NCBI GenBank assembly: GCA_934474025.1
Contig: CAKSMF010000001.1
Span: forward strand, 590,756 to 654,755
Length of the DNA: 64,000 bases
Source of the DNA: an uncultured Ruminococcus sp.
GTDB taxonomy: Bacteria; Bacillota; Clostridia; Oscillospirales; Ruminococcaceae
Reading direction: 5' to 3'
A model generated the notes under the pieces. The model was not told where the DNA came from. It ran no database searches and was given only the letters and a program-made list of their open reading frames with translations. Shown here in pieces: positions 27,039 to 36,158 of this stretch. Positions within the stretch are counted from its first letter, which is position 1, and every line of letters starts with the position of its first letter. The position numbers and the translations under genes were made by a program.

Positions 27039-28757
27039 ATGGACGAGGATTTCAGAAAAGATGAAAAATCAAAGCCTATAAGAAAAATTTTAAAAATCAA
27101 CAGGAAAGAAGAAGTTTCAGACTCCATAAAAGCTGAAACTCTTGGCGGTAGGCATGAAGTAAGACCTTTACAGGAAAATGACAGAACATATGACGAAAAA
27201 GTTTTGCTGGAACACTACAAAGGCAAGCTTGATGATGAAGAATCTTTAGGAAAAATAAACAGAGTACAGTTTGATGCAAACCCTCCCAAGCAGTACAAAG
27301 GAAAATATGAAGCAGGTACAGAACCTAAGGACGTTTATAAAGGAAAATATTCAGCAGACGATGTTAAACCTGAAAGGCATCAGTCCGACAGTGAAAATTC
27401 ATTTGAAACATACAACGGCAGATATTCAGTGGAAAATCCTCCGGAAGAAACCAATGAACAGCTTATACGTGGTATAAAGAAACTTCCGGAAAATGCACCC
27501 ACTCCGAAAAAGAAAAAGTCTAAAGTCAAATCCGTTAAAAAAACTCCTGAAAAATCAGAAAACATTCCTAAAAAAAGACGCAAAAAGAAAAAATATTCAA
27601 TGACAGATTTTCTTGTAAAACTTGCTTCAATATCAGCAAGTGTTGCAATAGTAGGTATTATGATTTTGAATATGCCTATTTTGAAAAGCAGTTCAGGAAA
27701 TGTTTCAATTGTAAATTATGTAAAGAATTTTCAACCTTTGGTGCAGGTTGAGGGTGAACTCAAAAAGAATACTATGGATTTACAGATAGATACCGAAGTT
27801 GTAGATGTTGATTTTTCTGACGGTCTTGACTTGCCTCAGCTTGTTGAAGGACAGTATACTGTACTTTTTCTTGGATTTGATGAAGAAGAATTCAATACTG
27901 ATGTTATATGGGTATGTGAATTTGATATAGGTCATGCAAAACTGAATATATTACAGATTCCACGTGATACTTGTTTTCCGGACTATACAAACAGTCCTAC
28001 AGGAAAGTTCAATAGTATTTACGCTATGGGTCAGAAATATATAAATCCACCTATTCAGCGAGTTGTAAATGCTGTTCAGGAAAATTTCGGTATTCCCATT
28101 GATGCGTATATAACAACCGGTTGTAATGATATTGTTTCTATGGTTGACCTTGTGGGAGGTATTCCGATAACTCTTGATGAGGAAATTATGTACGAAGCAG
28201 ATAAGAGGATTCCCGCCGGCGATACTGTTCTTAGCGGTGAGCAGGCTGAATGGTTTGTAAGATTCCGCTGGGCTTTGGCTGAGGGCGATATAGGACGTAT
28301 GAAAAACCAAAGACGTTTTATGGCTGCTGCTATGGAAAAGCTTTTCAGTATAGTCAATGATGAGGGAAGAATTAAACTTTACAGTTACCTTAAAACAATT
28401 TATGACAATGAATATATTTATACAAACATGAGTTTAGGCGATATAGGAATGTTGGCAGACTTTGCTTCCACTTTGTCTATGGAAAATGTACAGGTAAATA
28501 TGGTTCCCGGAGAGGGGGCAAAATATAACGCTCCTGACGGTGAAACATATGATATTTATTCAGTGCATAAGCTTGCAACTCTGAATATGCTTAACAATTA
28601 TTTCCGACCATATCAGAAAATTATGACAAGTTCTGATTCAGCTATAGTTGAATATGTCACTGACTATCAGACCACAGCTTATGATGATACTTCTGACAAT
28701 CTTCAGGATATAGGCAACGGTAATGCAGATAATAGCAGTTTCGTTTATAAAGATTAA
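27039..28757 (+). CDS. LytR-CpsA-Psr family protein with long cytoplasmic N-terminus
   Basis: 572 residues. An unusually long charged N-terminus (about 1-185) contains near-repeats of a YKGKY/YNGRYS motif (five occurrences between 70 and 130) and ends in a lysine-rich patch; one membrane helix follows (about 193-212). The extracellular LCP domain has FLGFDEEEFNTDVIWV, IPRDTC, VDLVGGIPITL and RMKNQRRFMAA. LCP enzymes attach undecaprenyl-linked polymers such as teichoic acids or capsule to peptidoglycan. The N-terminal repeats are not part of the family. It overlaps nothing and precedes rsfS. Confidence 0.9.
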   Translation: MDEDFRKDEKSKPIRKILKINRKEEVSDSIKAETLGGRHEVRPLQENDRTYDEKVLLEHYKGKLDDEESLGKINRVQFDANPPKQYKGKYEAGTEPKDVYKGKYSADDVKPERHQSDSENSFETYNGRYSVENPPEETNEQLIRGIKKLPENAPTPKKKKSKVKSVKKTPEKSENIPKKRRKKKKYSMTDFLVKLASISASVAIVGIMILNMPILKSSSGNVSIVNYVKNFQPLVQVEGELKKNTMDLQIDTEVVDVDFSDGLDLPQLVEGQYTVLFLGFDEEEFNTDVIWVCEFDIGHAKLNILQIPRDTCFPDYTNSPTGKFNSIYAMGQKYINPPIQRVVNAVQENFGIPIDAYITTGCNDIVSMVDLVGGIPITLDEEIMYEADKRIPAGDTVLSGEQAEWFVRFRWALAEGDIGRMKNQRRFMAAAMEKLFSIVNDEGRIKLYSYLKTIYDNEYIYTNMSLGDIGMLADFASTLSMENVQVNMVPGEGAKYNAPDGETYDIYSVHKLATLNMLNNYFRPYQKIMTSSDSAIVEYVTDYQTTAYDDTSDNLQDIGNGNADNSSFVYKD

Positions 28758-28776
28758 TTTGAAAGAAGGTTTATTT

Positions 28777-29136
28777 ATGACACAGAATGAAAAATTTGAA
28801 TTGATTATCAAAACTCTTGATGTTAAAAAAGGTGAGGATATTCAGGCTCTTAAAGTAGCAGATTTAACAATACTTGCTGAATACTTCATAATAGTTAACG
28901 GTACAAGCAACACTCATGCACGTACTCTTGCAGATGAGGTTGAATTTCAGCTTTCACAAAAAGGTGTTGAACCGCTCCGTCGTGAATCAGATACCGGAAA
29001 TACATGGATAATACTTGATTATGGTGATATTCTTGTTCATGTTTTCAGCAAAGAACAGAGAAGTTTCTATAATCTTGACGGACTCTGGGCAGACGGTCAG
29101 CCGGTTGATATAAGCAATCTTGTTATAAAGGAGTGA
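28777..29136 (+). CDS. rsfS: Ribosome silencing factor RsfS
   Basis: 119 residues from ATG 28777, chosen for GAAGG upstream and the normal family start. Conserved DLTILAEYFIIVNGTSNTHARTLADEV and WIILDYGDILVHVFSKEQRSFYNLDGLW. It binds L14 and blocks subunit joining under starvation. It sits between the LCP gene and leuS, as in many clostridia. Confidence 0.94.
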   Translation: MTQNEKFELIIKTLDVKKGEDIQALKVADLTILAEYFIIVNGTSNTHARTLADEVEFQLSQKGVEPLRRESDTGNTWIILDYGDILVHVFSKEQRSFYNLDGLWADGQPVDISNLVIKE

Positions 29137-29143
29137 TTTCTTT

Positions 29144-29509
29144 ATGAAAACAAACAATCCACAGGGCAGAACTCTTGCTACTGCAATAGGAGTGTATTTA
29201 ATTGCAAAATCCGTACTTAATATGATTATAGGCGGAGGATTCAGCCTTAGTGATTTGTTGTTATCTGTCGGAATGGCTTTTATGCTGACAACTGGTCTGC
29301 AATTTGTAAATATTGTGATTGCAGGAATACTTCTTATAGTTGCAGTAGTACATCTTCCGGCGAATATCTCCAATTTTGGCAATAACTGGTTCTACTTGCT
29401 TGAAGGCATTATAGATATTGTATGTGCTGTTTTTCTTGTTACAAAGGACAGTATTAAAGAACATTTTACTAACAGGTGGAATGATATTAAAGATGTTTTC
29501 GGCAAATAA
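29144..29509 (+). CDS. Small integral membrane protein, unknown
   Basis: 121 residues with three or four predicted membrane helices (about 12-30, 35-50, 53-72, 80-100) and a short charged C-terminal tail. AAAGGAG lies before the ATG and the reading frame is well embedded in the operon between rsfS (7 bases away) and leuS (26 bases). I do not recognise the family and no catalytic motif is visible. Confidence 0.75.
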   Translation: MKTNNPQGRTLATAIGVYLIAKSVLNMIIGGGFSLSDLLLSVGMAFMLTTGLQFVNIVIAGILLIVAVVHLPANISNFGNNWFYLLEGIIDIVCAVFLVTKDSIKEHFTNRWNDIKDVFGK

Positions 29510-29535
29510 AATATACAGTAAAGGAATGATTTGAA

Positions 29536-31941
29536 ATGGACAGATATAATTATAAATCTGTTGAACAAAAGTGGCAGAAGTACTGGGACGAAAACCATAC
29601 TTTTGAAGCTTCTAATGACTATTCAAAGAAAAAATTTTATGGATTGGTTGAATTTCCTTATCCGTCCGGTCATGGTATGCACGTAGGACATATTAAGGCT
29701 TATTCAGGACTTGAAGTAGTTTCACGTAAAAAACGCCTTGAGGGTTATAATGTTCTTTTTCCGATAGGATTTGATGCTTATGGACTTCCTACTGAAAATA
29801 CCGCTATTAAAGAAAATATTCACCCACGTATTGTTACAGACAGAAATATTGAAAAATTTACTAAACAGCTCCGTAAAGTAGGATTTTCATTTGATTGGTC
29901 AAGAGTAATTGATACAACAGAAGAAAAATATTATAAATGGACTCAGTGGATTTTCCTCAAAATGTTTGAAAAGGGACTTGTTTTCAGAGATAAAACTTCT
30001 GTAAACTATTGTCCAAGCTGTAAAGTTGTTCTTTCAAATGAGGATTCACAAGGTGGTAAGTGTGACGTTTGCCACAGCGAAATTATTCAGAAAACTAAAG
30101 AAGTATGGTATCTTCGTATTACTGAATACGCTGATAAACTTTTGCAAGGTCTTGAAGAAGTTGACTATCTTCCAAATGTAAAACTCCAGCAACAAAACTG
30201 GATAGGCAAATCAACTGGTGCTTTTGTAAACTTCAAAATCAAGGAACATGACGAAAAACTCAAAGTTTATACAACTCGTCCTGATACTCTTTACGGAGTT
30301 ACTTTTATGGTAATTGCTCCGGAACACCCGATTATTCAGAAATACAGAGATTCTATTTCAAATATTCAGGAACTCGATGATTACAAGGCAGAATGTGCAA
30401 AGAAAAGCGAATTTGAAAGAACTCAGCTTGTAAAAGATAAGACTGGTGTTAAAATTGAAGGTCTTACAGGAATAAATCCTATTACTAAAAAGGAAATTCC
30501 TATATATATTTCTGACTATGTAATGATGGGTTACGGTACAGGTGCAATAATGGCTGTTCCTGCTCACGATACAAGAGACTATGACTTTGCTAAGAAGTTC
30601 GGTATTGATATTATCGAAGTTATAAAGGGTGGAGACATTTCTAAGGAAGCTTACACCGGTGATGGTGAAATGATTAATTCAGATGTACTTAACGGAATTA
30701 ACAATAAAAAAGACGCTATTGAAAAAGTTTTAGGAATCCTTGAAGAACTCGGTTGCGGTGAACGTGGAGTTCAGTATAAAATGAAAGACTGGGCATTCAA
30801 TCGTCAGAGATACTGGGGTGAACCTATTCCGATTGTACATTGTTCTCATTGCGGAATGGTTGCAGTACCTTATGAGGAATTACCTCTTAAACTTCCGGCA
30901 CTCGAAAATTTTGAACCAGGTACAGACGGTGAAAGTCCTCTTGCAAAGATTGACAGCTTTGTTAATTGTAAGTGTCCTAAGTGTGGCGGTGATGCAAAGC
31001 GTGAAACCGATACAATGCCACAATGGGCTGGTTCATCATGGTATTTCCTCCGTTATTGCGACCCGAATAATGATAAAGAATTTGCATCTCAGGAAGCTCT
31101 TAATTACTGGATGCCTGTTGACTGGTATAACGGCGGTATGGAACACGTTACACGTCATATGATTTATTCAAGATTCTGGCATAAATTCCTTTATGACCTC
31201 GGACTTGTACCGACTTCCGAACCATACGCAAAAAGAACTGCTCAGGGACTTATATTAGGTCCGGACGGCGAAAAAATGAGTAAATCCCGTGGAAATGTTG
31301 TTGACCCTAATGACGTTGTAGAGGATTACGGTGCAGACGTTCTTAGACTTTATGTTCTCTTCATGGGAGACTATGAAAAAGCTGCTCCATGGAGTGAAAA
31401 CGGTATAAAAGGCTGTAAGAGATTTGTTGACAGAATATGGGGATTACAAGATATCCTTACTGACGGTGACGAATATTCAGAAAAGCTTCGTTCAAACTTC
31501 CATAAAACAATTAAAAAGGTTACAGCAGATATTGAGGCTATGAAGTTCAATACAGCTATTGCTGCAATGATGACTCTTATAAATGATATCTATTCTGTTG
31601 GTTCAATTAATAAGGCTGAACTTTCTGCATTCTGTATTATGCTTAATCCGTTTGCACCGCATATAACAGAAGAAATTTACAACAAGATAACAGGTAAAAT
31701 CCTTAATGAACAGCCTTGGATTACTTATGACGAAAAATTCTGTGTTGATGAAACTATAGAAATCGTTGTACAGGTTAATGGCAAACTTAAAGCAAAACTC
31801 AATATTGTTCCGGATTCTGATAAAGATTCTGTTCTTGCAATGGCTCTTGCTGATGAAAAGGTAAAGGATTCTGTCAATGGAAAAAATATAATAAAACAGA
31901 TATATGTACCAAATAAGCTTGTTAATATTGTTGCAAAATAA
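29536..31941 (+). CDS. leuS: Leucyl-tRNA synthetase
   Basis: 801 residues. Class I signatures PYPSGHGMHVGHIKAY (HIGH) and EKMSKSRGNV (KMSKS), a zinc-finger insertion (CPSCKVVLS...CDVCHSE), the CP1 editing domain (VYTTRPDTLYG) and a C-terminal anticodon-binding region. Full length. No T-box leader is present; transcription probably comes through from the upstream operon. Confidence 0.97.
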   Translation: MDRYNYKSVEQKWQKYWDENHTFEASNDYSKKKFYGLVEFPYPSGHGMHVGHIKAYSGLEVVSRKKRLEGYNVLFPIGFDAYGLPTENTAIKENIHPRIVTDRNIEKFTKQLRKVGFSFDWSRVIDTTEEKYYKWTQWIFLKMFEKGLVFRDKTSVNYCPSCKVVLSNEDSQGGKCDVCHSEIIQKTKEVWYLRITEYADKLLQGLEEVDYLPNVKLQQQNWIGKSTGAFVNFKIKEHDEKLKVYTTRPDTLYGVTFMVIAPEHPIIQKYRDSISNIQELDDYKAECAKKSEFERTQLVKDKTGVKIEGLTGINPITKKEIPIYISDYVMMGYGTGAIMAVPAHDTRDYDFAKKFGIDIIEVIKGGDISKEAYTGDGEMINSDVLNGINNKKDAIEKVLGILEELGCGERGVQYKMKDWAFNRQRYWGEPIPIVHCSHCGMVAVPYEELPLKLPALENFEPGTDGESPLAKIDSFVNCKCPKCGGDAKRETDTMPQWAGSSWYFLRYCDPNNDKEFASQEALNYWMPVDWYNGGMEHVTRHMIYSRFWHKFLYDLGLVPTSEPYAKRTAQGLILGPDGEKMSKSRGNVVDPNDVVEDYGADVLRLYVLFMGDYEKAAPWSENGIKGCKRFVDRIWGLQDILTDGDEYSEKLRSNFHKTIKKVTADIEAMKFNTAIAAMMTLINDIYSVGSINKAELSAFCIMLNPFAPHITEEIYNKITGKILNEQPWITYDEKFCVDETIEIVVQVNGKLKAKLNIVPDSDKDSVLAMALADEKVKDSVNGKNIIKQIYVPNKLVNIVAK

Positions 31942-31968
31942 CGAAAATAAAATTATCTGAAAAAACAC

Positions 31969-31997
31969 TTGACATTTTGAAAAAAATGTGATAAACT
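31969..31997 (+). promoter_or_regulatory. Promoter of rpsU
   Basis: TTGACA, a 17-base spacer and TAAACT, 28 bases downstream of leuS. Confidence 0.8.
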
Positions 31998-32003
31998 ATT
32001 CTT

Positions 32004-32130
32004 ATATCATTTAAGAATTAGATATCTGCTGTTTTTTGAGGTATTGGCTGACTGACACTCTTATGAGTGATTAGTATAGATGCACTGGAGTTTACTCTCC
32101 GTGTAACCTCTGAATAAGGGAGGGAAAATA
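32004..32130 (+). promoter_or_regulatory. Structured 5' leader of rpsU
   Basis: About 130 untranslated bases precede rpsU. They contain two compact hairpins, CACTC-TTAT-GAGTG and GGAG-TTTA-CTCC, and end in GGGAGGG before the GTG start. The length and structure suggest autogenous or growth-rate control, but I cannot match it to a named leader family. Confidence 0.45.
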
Positions 32131-32132
32131 AA

Positions 32133-32306
32133 GTGGCAGAAGTTCGTGTTGGCAAGAACGAGTCTTTGGACACAGCTCTTAAGAGATTTAAGAGATCATG
32201 TGCTAAGGACGGTGTTATAGCTGAAGTTCGTAAGAGAGAACATTACGAAAAGCCTTCGGTAAAACGTAAGAAGAAGTCCGAGGCAGCTCGTAAACGTAAG
32301 TATTAA
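32133..32306 (+). CDS. rpsU: 30S ribosomal protein S21
   Basis: 57 residues encoded from GTG 32133: begins MAEVRVGKNESLDTALKRFK and ends in a lysine/arginine-rich tail (SEAARKRKY). S21 helps the 30S subunit contact mRNA near the Shine-Dalgarno helix. GGGAGGG ribosome site upstream. It has its own promoter, leader and terminator. Confidence 0.95.
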   Translation: MAEVRVGKNESLDTALKRFKRSCAKDGVIAEVRKREHYEKPSVKRKKKSEAARKRKY

Positions 32307-32332
32307 TTTTACGATGGCTAATTAAAGTTGAT

Positions 32333-32360
32333 AAAAGCGGGCTTAACGGCTCGCTTTTTC
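32333..32360 (+). terminator. Terminator of rpsU
   Basis: Stem AAAGCGGGC / GGCTCGCTTT with one wobble pair and a TTTTT tail. Confidence 0.75.
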
Positions 32361-32406
32361 CTTTATACGACATTTTCAGACAAAAAACAACAGGAGGTTA
32401 AATCTC

Positions 32407-32901
32407 ATGCTTTTCAAGGCTACAGAATATTTCAAAAAAATTACTGGCATAACTATAGGTTTTCTCAGAAAAAATAATATAAAAGGACTTATTCTAGACG
32501 TTGATAATACTCTTACAACTCATGATAATCCTGTGCCTGCTGACGGCGTTATTGATTGGATTGAGTCTATGAAGAAAAATAAAATCCGTCTTATAATTGT
32601 GTCAAATAATCACGAACCCAGAGTGAAACCTTTTGCAGATATGCTTGGCATTGATTTTGTATGTGATGGAAAAAAACCTCTTACTAAAGGCTTTAAAGAA
32701 GCTTTACAAAAACTTGGTCTTTCTAAAAAAAATATAGCAATAGTCGGCGATCAGATTTTTACAGATGTTCTTGGGGCTAATCTTTTCAGAACGAAAATTT
32801 TATATACTGCTCCTATTGAATATGAAAAAACTACTTTTTTTAAAGTAAAACGATTTCTGGAAAAGCCGTTTATTCCTGAAAAAATTAAAGAAAAGAGGTA
32901 A
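32407..32901 (+). CDS. yqeG: YqeG-family HAD phosphatase
   Basis: 164 residues. HAD motif I LILDVDNTLTTHDNP, motif II IVSNN, motif III lysine in CDGKKPLTKG and motif IV VGDQIFTDVLGAN. It belongs to HAD subfamily IIIA proteins of the YqeG type; related enzymes dephosphorylate phosphatidylglycerol phosphate, but the substrate here is not certain. Good AGGAGG upstream. Leads the aroQ-pepP-efp group. Confidence 0.88.
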   Translation: MLFKATEYFKKITGITIGFLRKNNIKGLILDVDNTLTTHDNPVPADGVIDWIESMKKNKIRLIIVSNNHEPRVKPFADMLGIDFVCDGKKPLTKGFKEALQKLGLSKKNIAIVGDQIFTDVLGANLFRTKILYTAPIEYEKTTFFKVKRFLEKPFIPEKIKEKR

Positions 32902-32906
32902 TTTTC

Positions 32907-33338
32907 TTGATTAAAAAAATTCTTGTAATACATGGTCCTAATCTCAATCTTCTTGGAGAACGTGAACCAGATGTTTATGGCGATAACAGTATTGATACCC
33001 TTAACAGCAATATTATTGACCGTGCAAAAGAACAAGGTCTTGAATGTGAAATTTTTCAATCAAATCACGAAGGTGCAATTATTGATAAGCTTCATAGTGC
33101 AAGAAAAAATTTTGACGGTGTTATAATAAATGCCGGTGCATACACTCATTACAGCTATGCTATCAGAGATGCTATTTCCGCTATAAAAATTCCGTGTATT
33201 GAAGTTCATATAAGCAACGTAGATGCAAGAGATGCTTTCCGTGCAAATTCTGTCATTGCTCCTGTATGCAAGGGAAGTATAAGCGGATTTGGATTTGGCA
33301 GTTATTATCTTGCTGTACAGGCACTTTCGGAGATGTGA
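32907..33338 (+). CDS. aroQ: Type II 3-dehydroquinate dehydratase
   Basis: 143 residues from TTG 32907 (AGAGGT upstream). GPNLNLLGEREPDVYG, FQSNHEGAIID with the catalytic region, INAGAYTHYSYAIRDA and EVHISNVDARDAFRANS are all diagnostic. It dehydrates 3-dehydroquinate in the shikimate pathway. The other shikimate genes are not in the window. The next gene begins 2 bases after the stop. Confidence 0.95.
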   Translation: MIKKILVIHGPNLNLLGEREPDVYGDNSIDTLNSNIIDRAKEQGLECEIFQSNHEGAIIDKLHSARKNFDGVIINAGAYTHYSYAIRDAISAIKIPCIEVHISNVDARDAFRANSVIAPVCKGSISGFGFGSYYLAVQALSEM

Positions 33339-33340
33339 TT

Positions 33341-34402
33341 ATGGAACGTTATCAGAAACTTTTTAAATATATAAATACTGACTGTGCATTAATAACTTCT
33401 GACGTTAACAGACGTTATTTCACTGGAATGAAATCATCAGCAGGAATTGTTCTTGCTTTTCCGGAAAAACTCTATTTACTCATTGATTTCAGATACATAG
33501 AAAAGGCTCGTGCAACAGTTAAAAATGCAGAAGTAATTGAACTCGAAAACACTGGAAAACAGCTTTCTGAACTTCTCAAAAAACACAATTCCCATACTAT
33601 GTCAATTGAATCAGAAACCATGACTGTTAAATTACTTAACAGCTATAAACATTTCTTGAAAGAAGTTGATATTGATGAATCTGACAGCCTTAGCAATGCT
33701 ATAAACCGTCTCCGTACAGTGAAAGACGATTCAGAAATTGATTGTATCCGCAAAGCTCAGGAGATTGCAGAAAAGTCCCTTGACGAACTTATTCCGTTTA
33801 TCCATGAGGGAAGAACAGAGCGTGAGGTAGCTATGGAACTTAATCGCCTTATGTTCGCTAATGGTGCGGAAGATTTGTCATTTGAAACGATTGTTCTTTC
33901 TGGCTCTAATACTTCAATGCCCCATGGAGTTCCGTCTGATAAAAAAATTTGCAACGGCGAATTTGTTCTTATGGATTTCGGGGCAGTATGGAACGGTTAT
34001 CACAGTGACATGACACGTACAATTTGCATTGGCGAACCAAGCGATGAAATGAAAAAAGTTTATAATATCGTTCTTGAGGCTCAGACTAAGGCTATTGAAT
34101 ACGCTAAGGCGGGAATTACCGGAAAAGAACTCGACAAAGTGGCTCGTGACATTATCAAAAAAGCCGGATATGGTGATTGTTTCGGTCACTCTTTGGGTCA
34201 CGGAGTCGGAATGGAAATTCATGAAAAACCTAATGCTTCTCCTAACAGTGACGTTATTTTTGAAAAAAATAGCATAGTAACTGTTGAACCCGGAATTTAC
34301 ATTGCCGGAAAATTCGGTGTGCGTATTGAAGATTTTGTCATTTTAACTGAAAATGGTTGCAATAATTTGACGAAATATGCCAAAAATATAATATCTTTAT
34401 AA
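33341..34402 (+). CDS. M24-family Xaa-Pro aminopeptidase
   Basis: 353 residues. The N-terminal creatinase-like domain is followed by the pita-bread fold with all five metal ligands: MDFGAVWNGYHSDMTRT (two Asp), GHSLGHGVGMEIHE (His), VEPGIYI and GVRIEDFV (Glu). It cleaves X-Pro bonds in the cytoplasm. The gene precedes efp, a conserved neighbour pair in Firmicutes. Confidence 0.92.
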   Translation: MERYQKLFKYINTDCALITSDVNRRYFTGMKSSAGIVLAFPEKLYLLIDFRYIEKARATVKNAEVIELENTGKQLSELLKKHNSHTMSIESETMTVKLLNSYKHFLKEVDIDESDSLSNAINRLRTVKDDSEIDCIRKAQEIAEKSLDELIPFIHEGRTEREVAMELNRLMFANGAEDLSFETIVLSGSNTSMPHGVPSDKKICNGEFVLMDFGAVWNGYHSDMTRTICIGEPSDEMKKVYNIVLEAQTKAIEYAKAGITGKELDKVARDIIKKAGYGDCFGHSLGHGVGMEIHEKPNASPNSDVIFEKNSIVTVEPGIYIAGKFGVRIEDFVILTENGCNNLTKYAKNIISL

Positions 34403-34419
34403 TATTTTGCTTTAAGGTA

Positions 34420-34448
34420 TTGCAAAATTCTTTGAAATGTGATAAAAT
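34420..34448 (+). promoter_or_regulatory. Promoter of efp
   Basis: TTGCAA, 17-base spacer, TAAAAT; 38 bases before the efp ATG. Confidence 0.65.
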
Positions 34449-34486
34449 AATATATATAATATTGTAAAATACGGAGGTATTTATTA

Positions 34487-35044
34487 ATGATTTCAGCAGG
34501 CGATTTCAGAAACGGCGTTACCTTTGAACTCGATGGTCAGGTTGTACAGGTTATTGAGTTCCAGCACGTTAAACCGGGCAAGGGTGCTGCTTTTGTAAGA
34601 ACTAAGTACAAAAATGTTATTACCGGTTCAGTGGTTGAAACTTCTTTTAACCCTACTGCAAAATTCCCGACAGCTTTCGTTGAAAGAAAAGATATGCAGT
34701 ACAGCTATACTGACGGCGAACTCTACTACTTTATGGATATGGAAACTTATGAACAGATTCCGATTAGTGCAGATAAACTCGGCGATGCTTTCCGTTTTGT
34801 TAAGGAAGAAATGATTTGTAAGGTTCTTTCCTATAAAGGCTCTGTTTTTGGTGTAGAACCACCTAACTTTGTAGAACTCGTTGTTACTCAGACTGACCCA
34901 GGTTTTAAGGGTGATACTGCTACAAATGCTACTAAGCCAGCTACTCTTGAAACTGGTGCAGAAGTTAAAGTACCACTTTTCATTAATGAGGGTGAAAAAA
35001 TTCAGATTGATACTAGAACCGGGGAATATATGTCAAGAGCATAA
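34487..35044 (+). CDS. efp: Elongation factor P
   Basis: 185 residues with the three domains of EF-P: KOW-like N-domain with EFQHVKPGKGAAFVRTKYKN (the lysine at the loop tip is the modifiable position), the middle OB domain and a C-terminal OB domain ending IQIDTRTGEYMSRA. It relieves ribosome stalling at polyproline. CGGAGG lies 9 bases before the ATG. Confidence 0.96.
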   Translation: MISAGDFRNGVTFELDGQVVQVIEFQHVKPGKGAAFVRTKYKNVITGSVVETSFNPTAKFPTAFVERKDMQYSYTDGELYYFMDMETYEQIPISADKLGDAFRFVKEEMICKVLSYKGSVFGVEPPNFVELVVTQTDPGFKGDTATNATKPATLETGAEVKVPLFINEGEKIQIDTRTGEYMSRA

Positions 35045-35075
35045 TTGCTTTTGCAATTGAAAGGAAGTTTGCTTA

Positions 35076-35567
35076 ATGAAACTTACTGAAAAAATGTCAT
35101 ATTTAAAGGGTCTTATGGACGGTCTTGAAATAGACTGTTCTACTAAAGAAGGTAAAGTTATAAATCAGATGTCTGAAGTTCTTTCTGAACTCGTTCTTTA
35201 TGTTGATGACCTTCAGTCACAGGTTGATGAACTCACAGAACTTTGCGATAATCTTGATGAAGATTTAGGCGAAGTTGAAACCGAACTTTTCGGTGATGAT
35301 GATTTCAAATGTGGCGAATGTAGTTGTCTTAGCGGTGATGATGATGAACTTTACGACGATGAAGATGATGACGACGATTTCGATGAAGACGATGACGAAC
35401 TTTATGAAATTACCTGTCCAACTTGTGGCGATACAATTCTCATTGATGAGGACATGATTGAAGAAGGTTCTATGAACTGTCCTAATTGTAATGAACTTCT
35501 TGAGTTTGATTATGAAAATCTTACTATTGAAGATTTTGAATCAGCAGACAGCGACGAAAATAACTAA
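35076..35567 (+). CDS. Acidic zinc-ribbon protein (CD1247-type N-terminus)
   Basis: 163 residues. A helical, coiled-coil-like N-terminus (KMSYLKGLMDGLEID ... EVLSELVLYVDDLQSQVDEL) is followed by CGECSC, an Asp/Glu run (about 88-110) and a zinc ribbon (CPTC...CPNC, about 113-138). The family is common in clostridia downstream of efp and lacks an assigned function. AAAGGAAG ribosome site upstream; a strong bidirectional terminator follows. Confidence 0.8.
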   Translation: MKLTEKMSYLKGLMDGLEIDCSTKEGKVINQMSEVLSELVLYVDDLQSQVDELTELCDNLDEDLGEVETELFGDDDFKCGECSCLSGDDDELYDDEDDDDDFDEDDDELYEITCPTCGDTILIDEDMIEEGSMNCPNCNELLEFDYENLTIEDFESADSDENN

Positions 35568-35576
35568 TGTAAAAAA

Positions 35577-35610
35577 GAGAGCAGTATTTTTAGTACTGCT
35601 CTTATTTTTT
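35577..35610. terminator. Bidirectional terminator between convergent genes
   Basis: Stem GAGCAGTA / TACTGCTC with A-run and T-run on opposite sides. It serves the acidic zinc-ribbon gene on the plus strand and the ANTAR gene on the minus strand. Confidence 0.85.
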
Positions 35611-36147
35611 ATATGTCTTTAAAATTTTTTCAGCGACTTCACGGCGTGTCTGACGGTTATTCATAGCTTGTTTTTCAATATATCTGTGGGCTTGCGGTTC
35701 AGTGAATTTAAGATATTCTATAAGTGTGCATTTGGCACGGTTAATAAGACGCATTTCATCAATTCTGTTCAGAATGTCATTACTTTCACGTTTTATTCCG
35801 TTAATTTCCGGAAACCTTTCAAAAGCATTCCGGAAGTCCTCCTGTGTGAATGGTCTAGATATAACAGCAATTTCAGTATGCAGAGAAGCAGAAATGTTTT
35901 CATATATGTCATTTCTGCAAATCAATATAACATTAGTGAATTCAGAAAGAGTAATTGCAAGTTCCTGTCCGAATTCGTCCGGAAGAGGTGCATCAATAAC
36001 AACTAAGTCCGGATAATTCTGAGAGATAATCCGCCGTGCCTCGTTACCGGAATTTGCTGTTATAATGTGTCCGGAAACGTTATCTTTAATCATATTTTCT
36101 ATAGTAGATATACTGTCTTCATTTGGTGAAATGATTAAACCTGTCAT
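35602..36147 (-). CDS. ANTAR-domain response regulator
   Basis: 181 residues from ATG 36147 (AAAGGTG six bases upstream). The receiver-like domain (1-120) keeps the acceptor Asp52 in VVIDAPLPD, but the N-terminal acidic pair is weak (SPNED) and the usual Lys-Pro is Arg-Pro (ISRPF), so phosphorylation is doubtful. A coiled linker leads to an ANTAR domain (about 125-181, with AHRYIEKQAMNNRQTRREVA) that binds hexaloop hairpins in nascent RNA to prevent termination. It lies 11 bases downstream of the GS-like gene in the same unit. AmiR/NasR-type antiterminators next to glnA are known in clostridia, which supports a nitrogen role. Confidence 0.88.
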   Translation of the reverse strand: MTGLIISPNEDSISTIENMIKDNVSGHIITANSGNEARRIISQNYPDLVVIDAPLPDEFGQELAITLSEFTNVILICRNDIYENISASLHTEIAVISRPFTQEDFRNAFERFPEINGIKRESNDILNRIDEMRLINRAKCTLIEYLKFTEPQAHRYIEKQAMNNRQTRREVAEKILKTYKK

Positions 36148-36158
36148 ATTACCCACCT

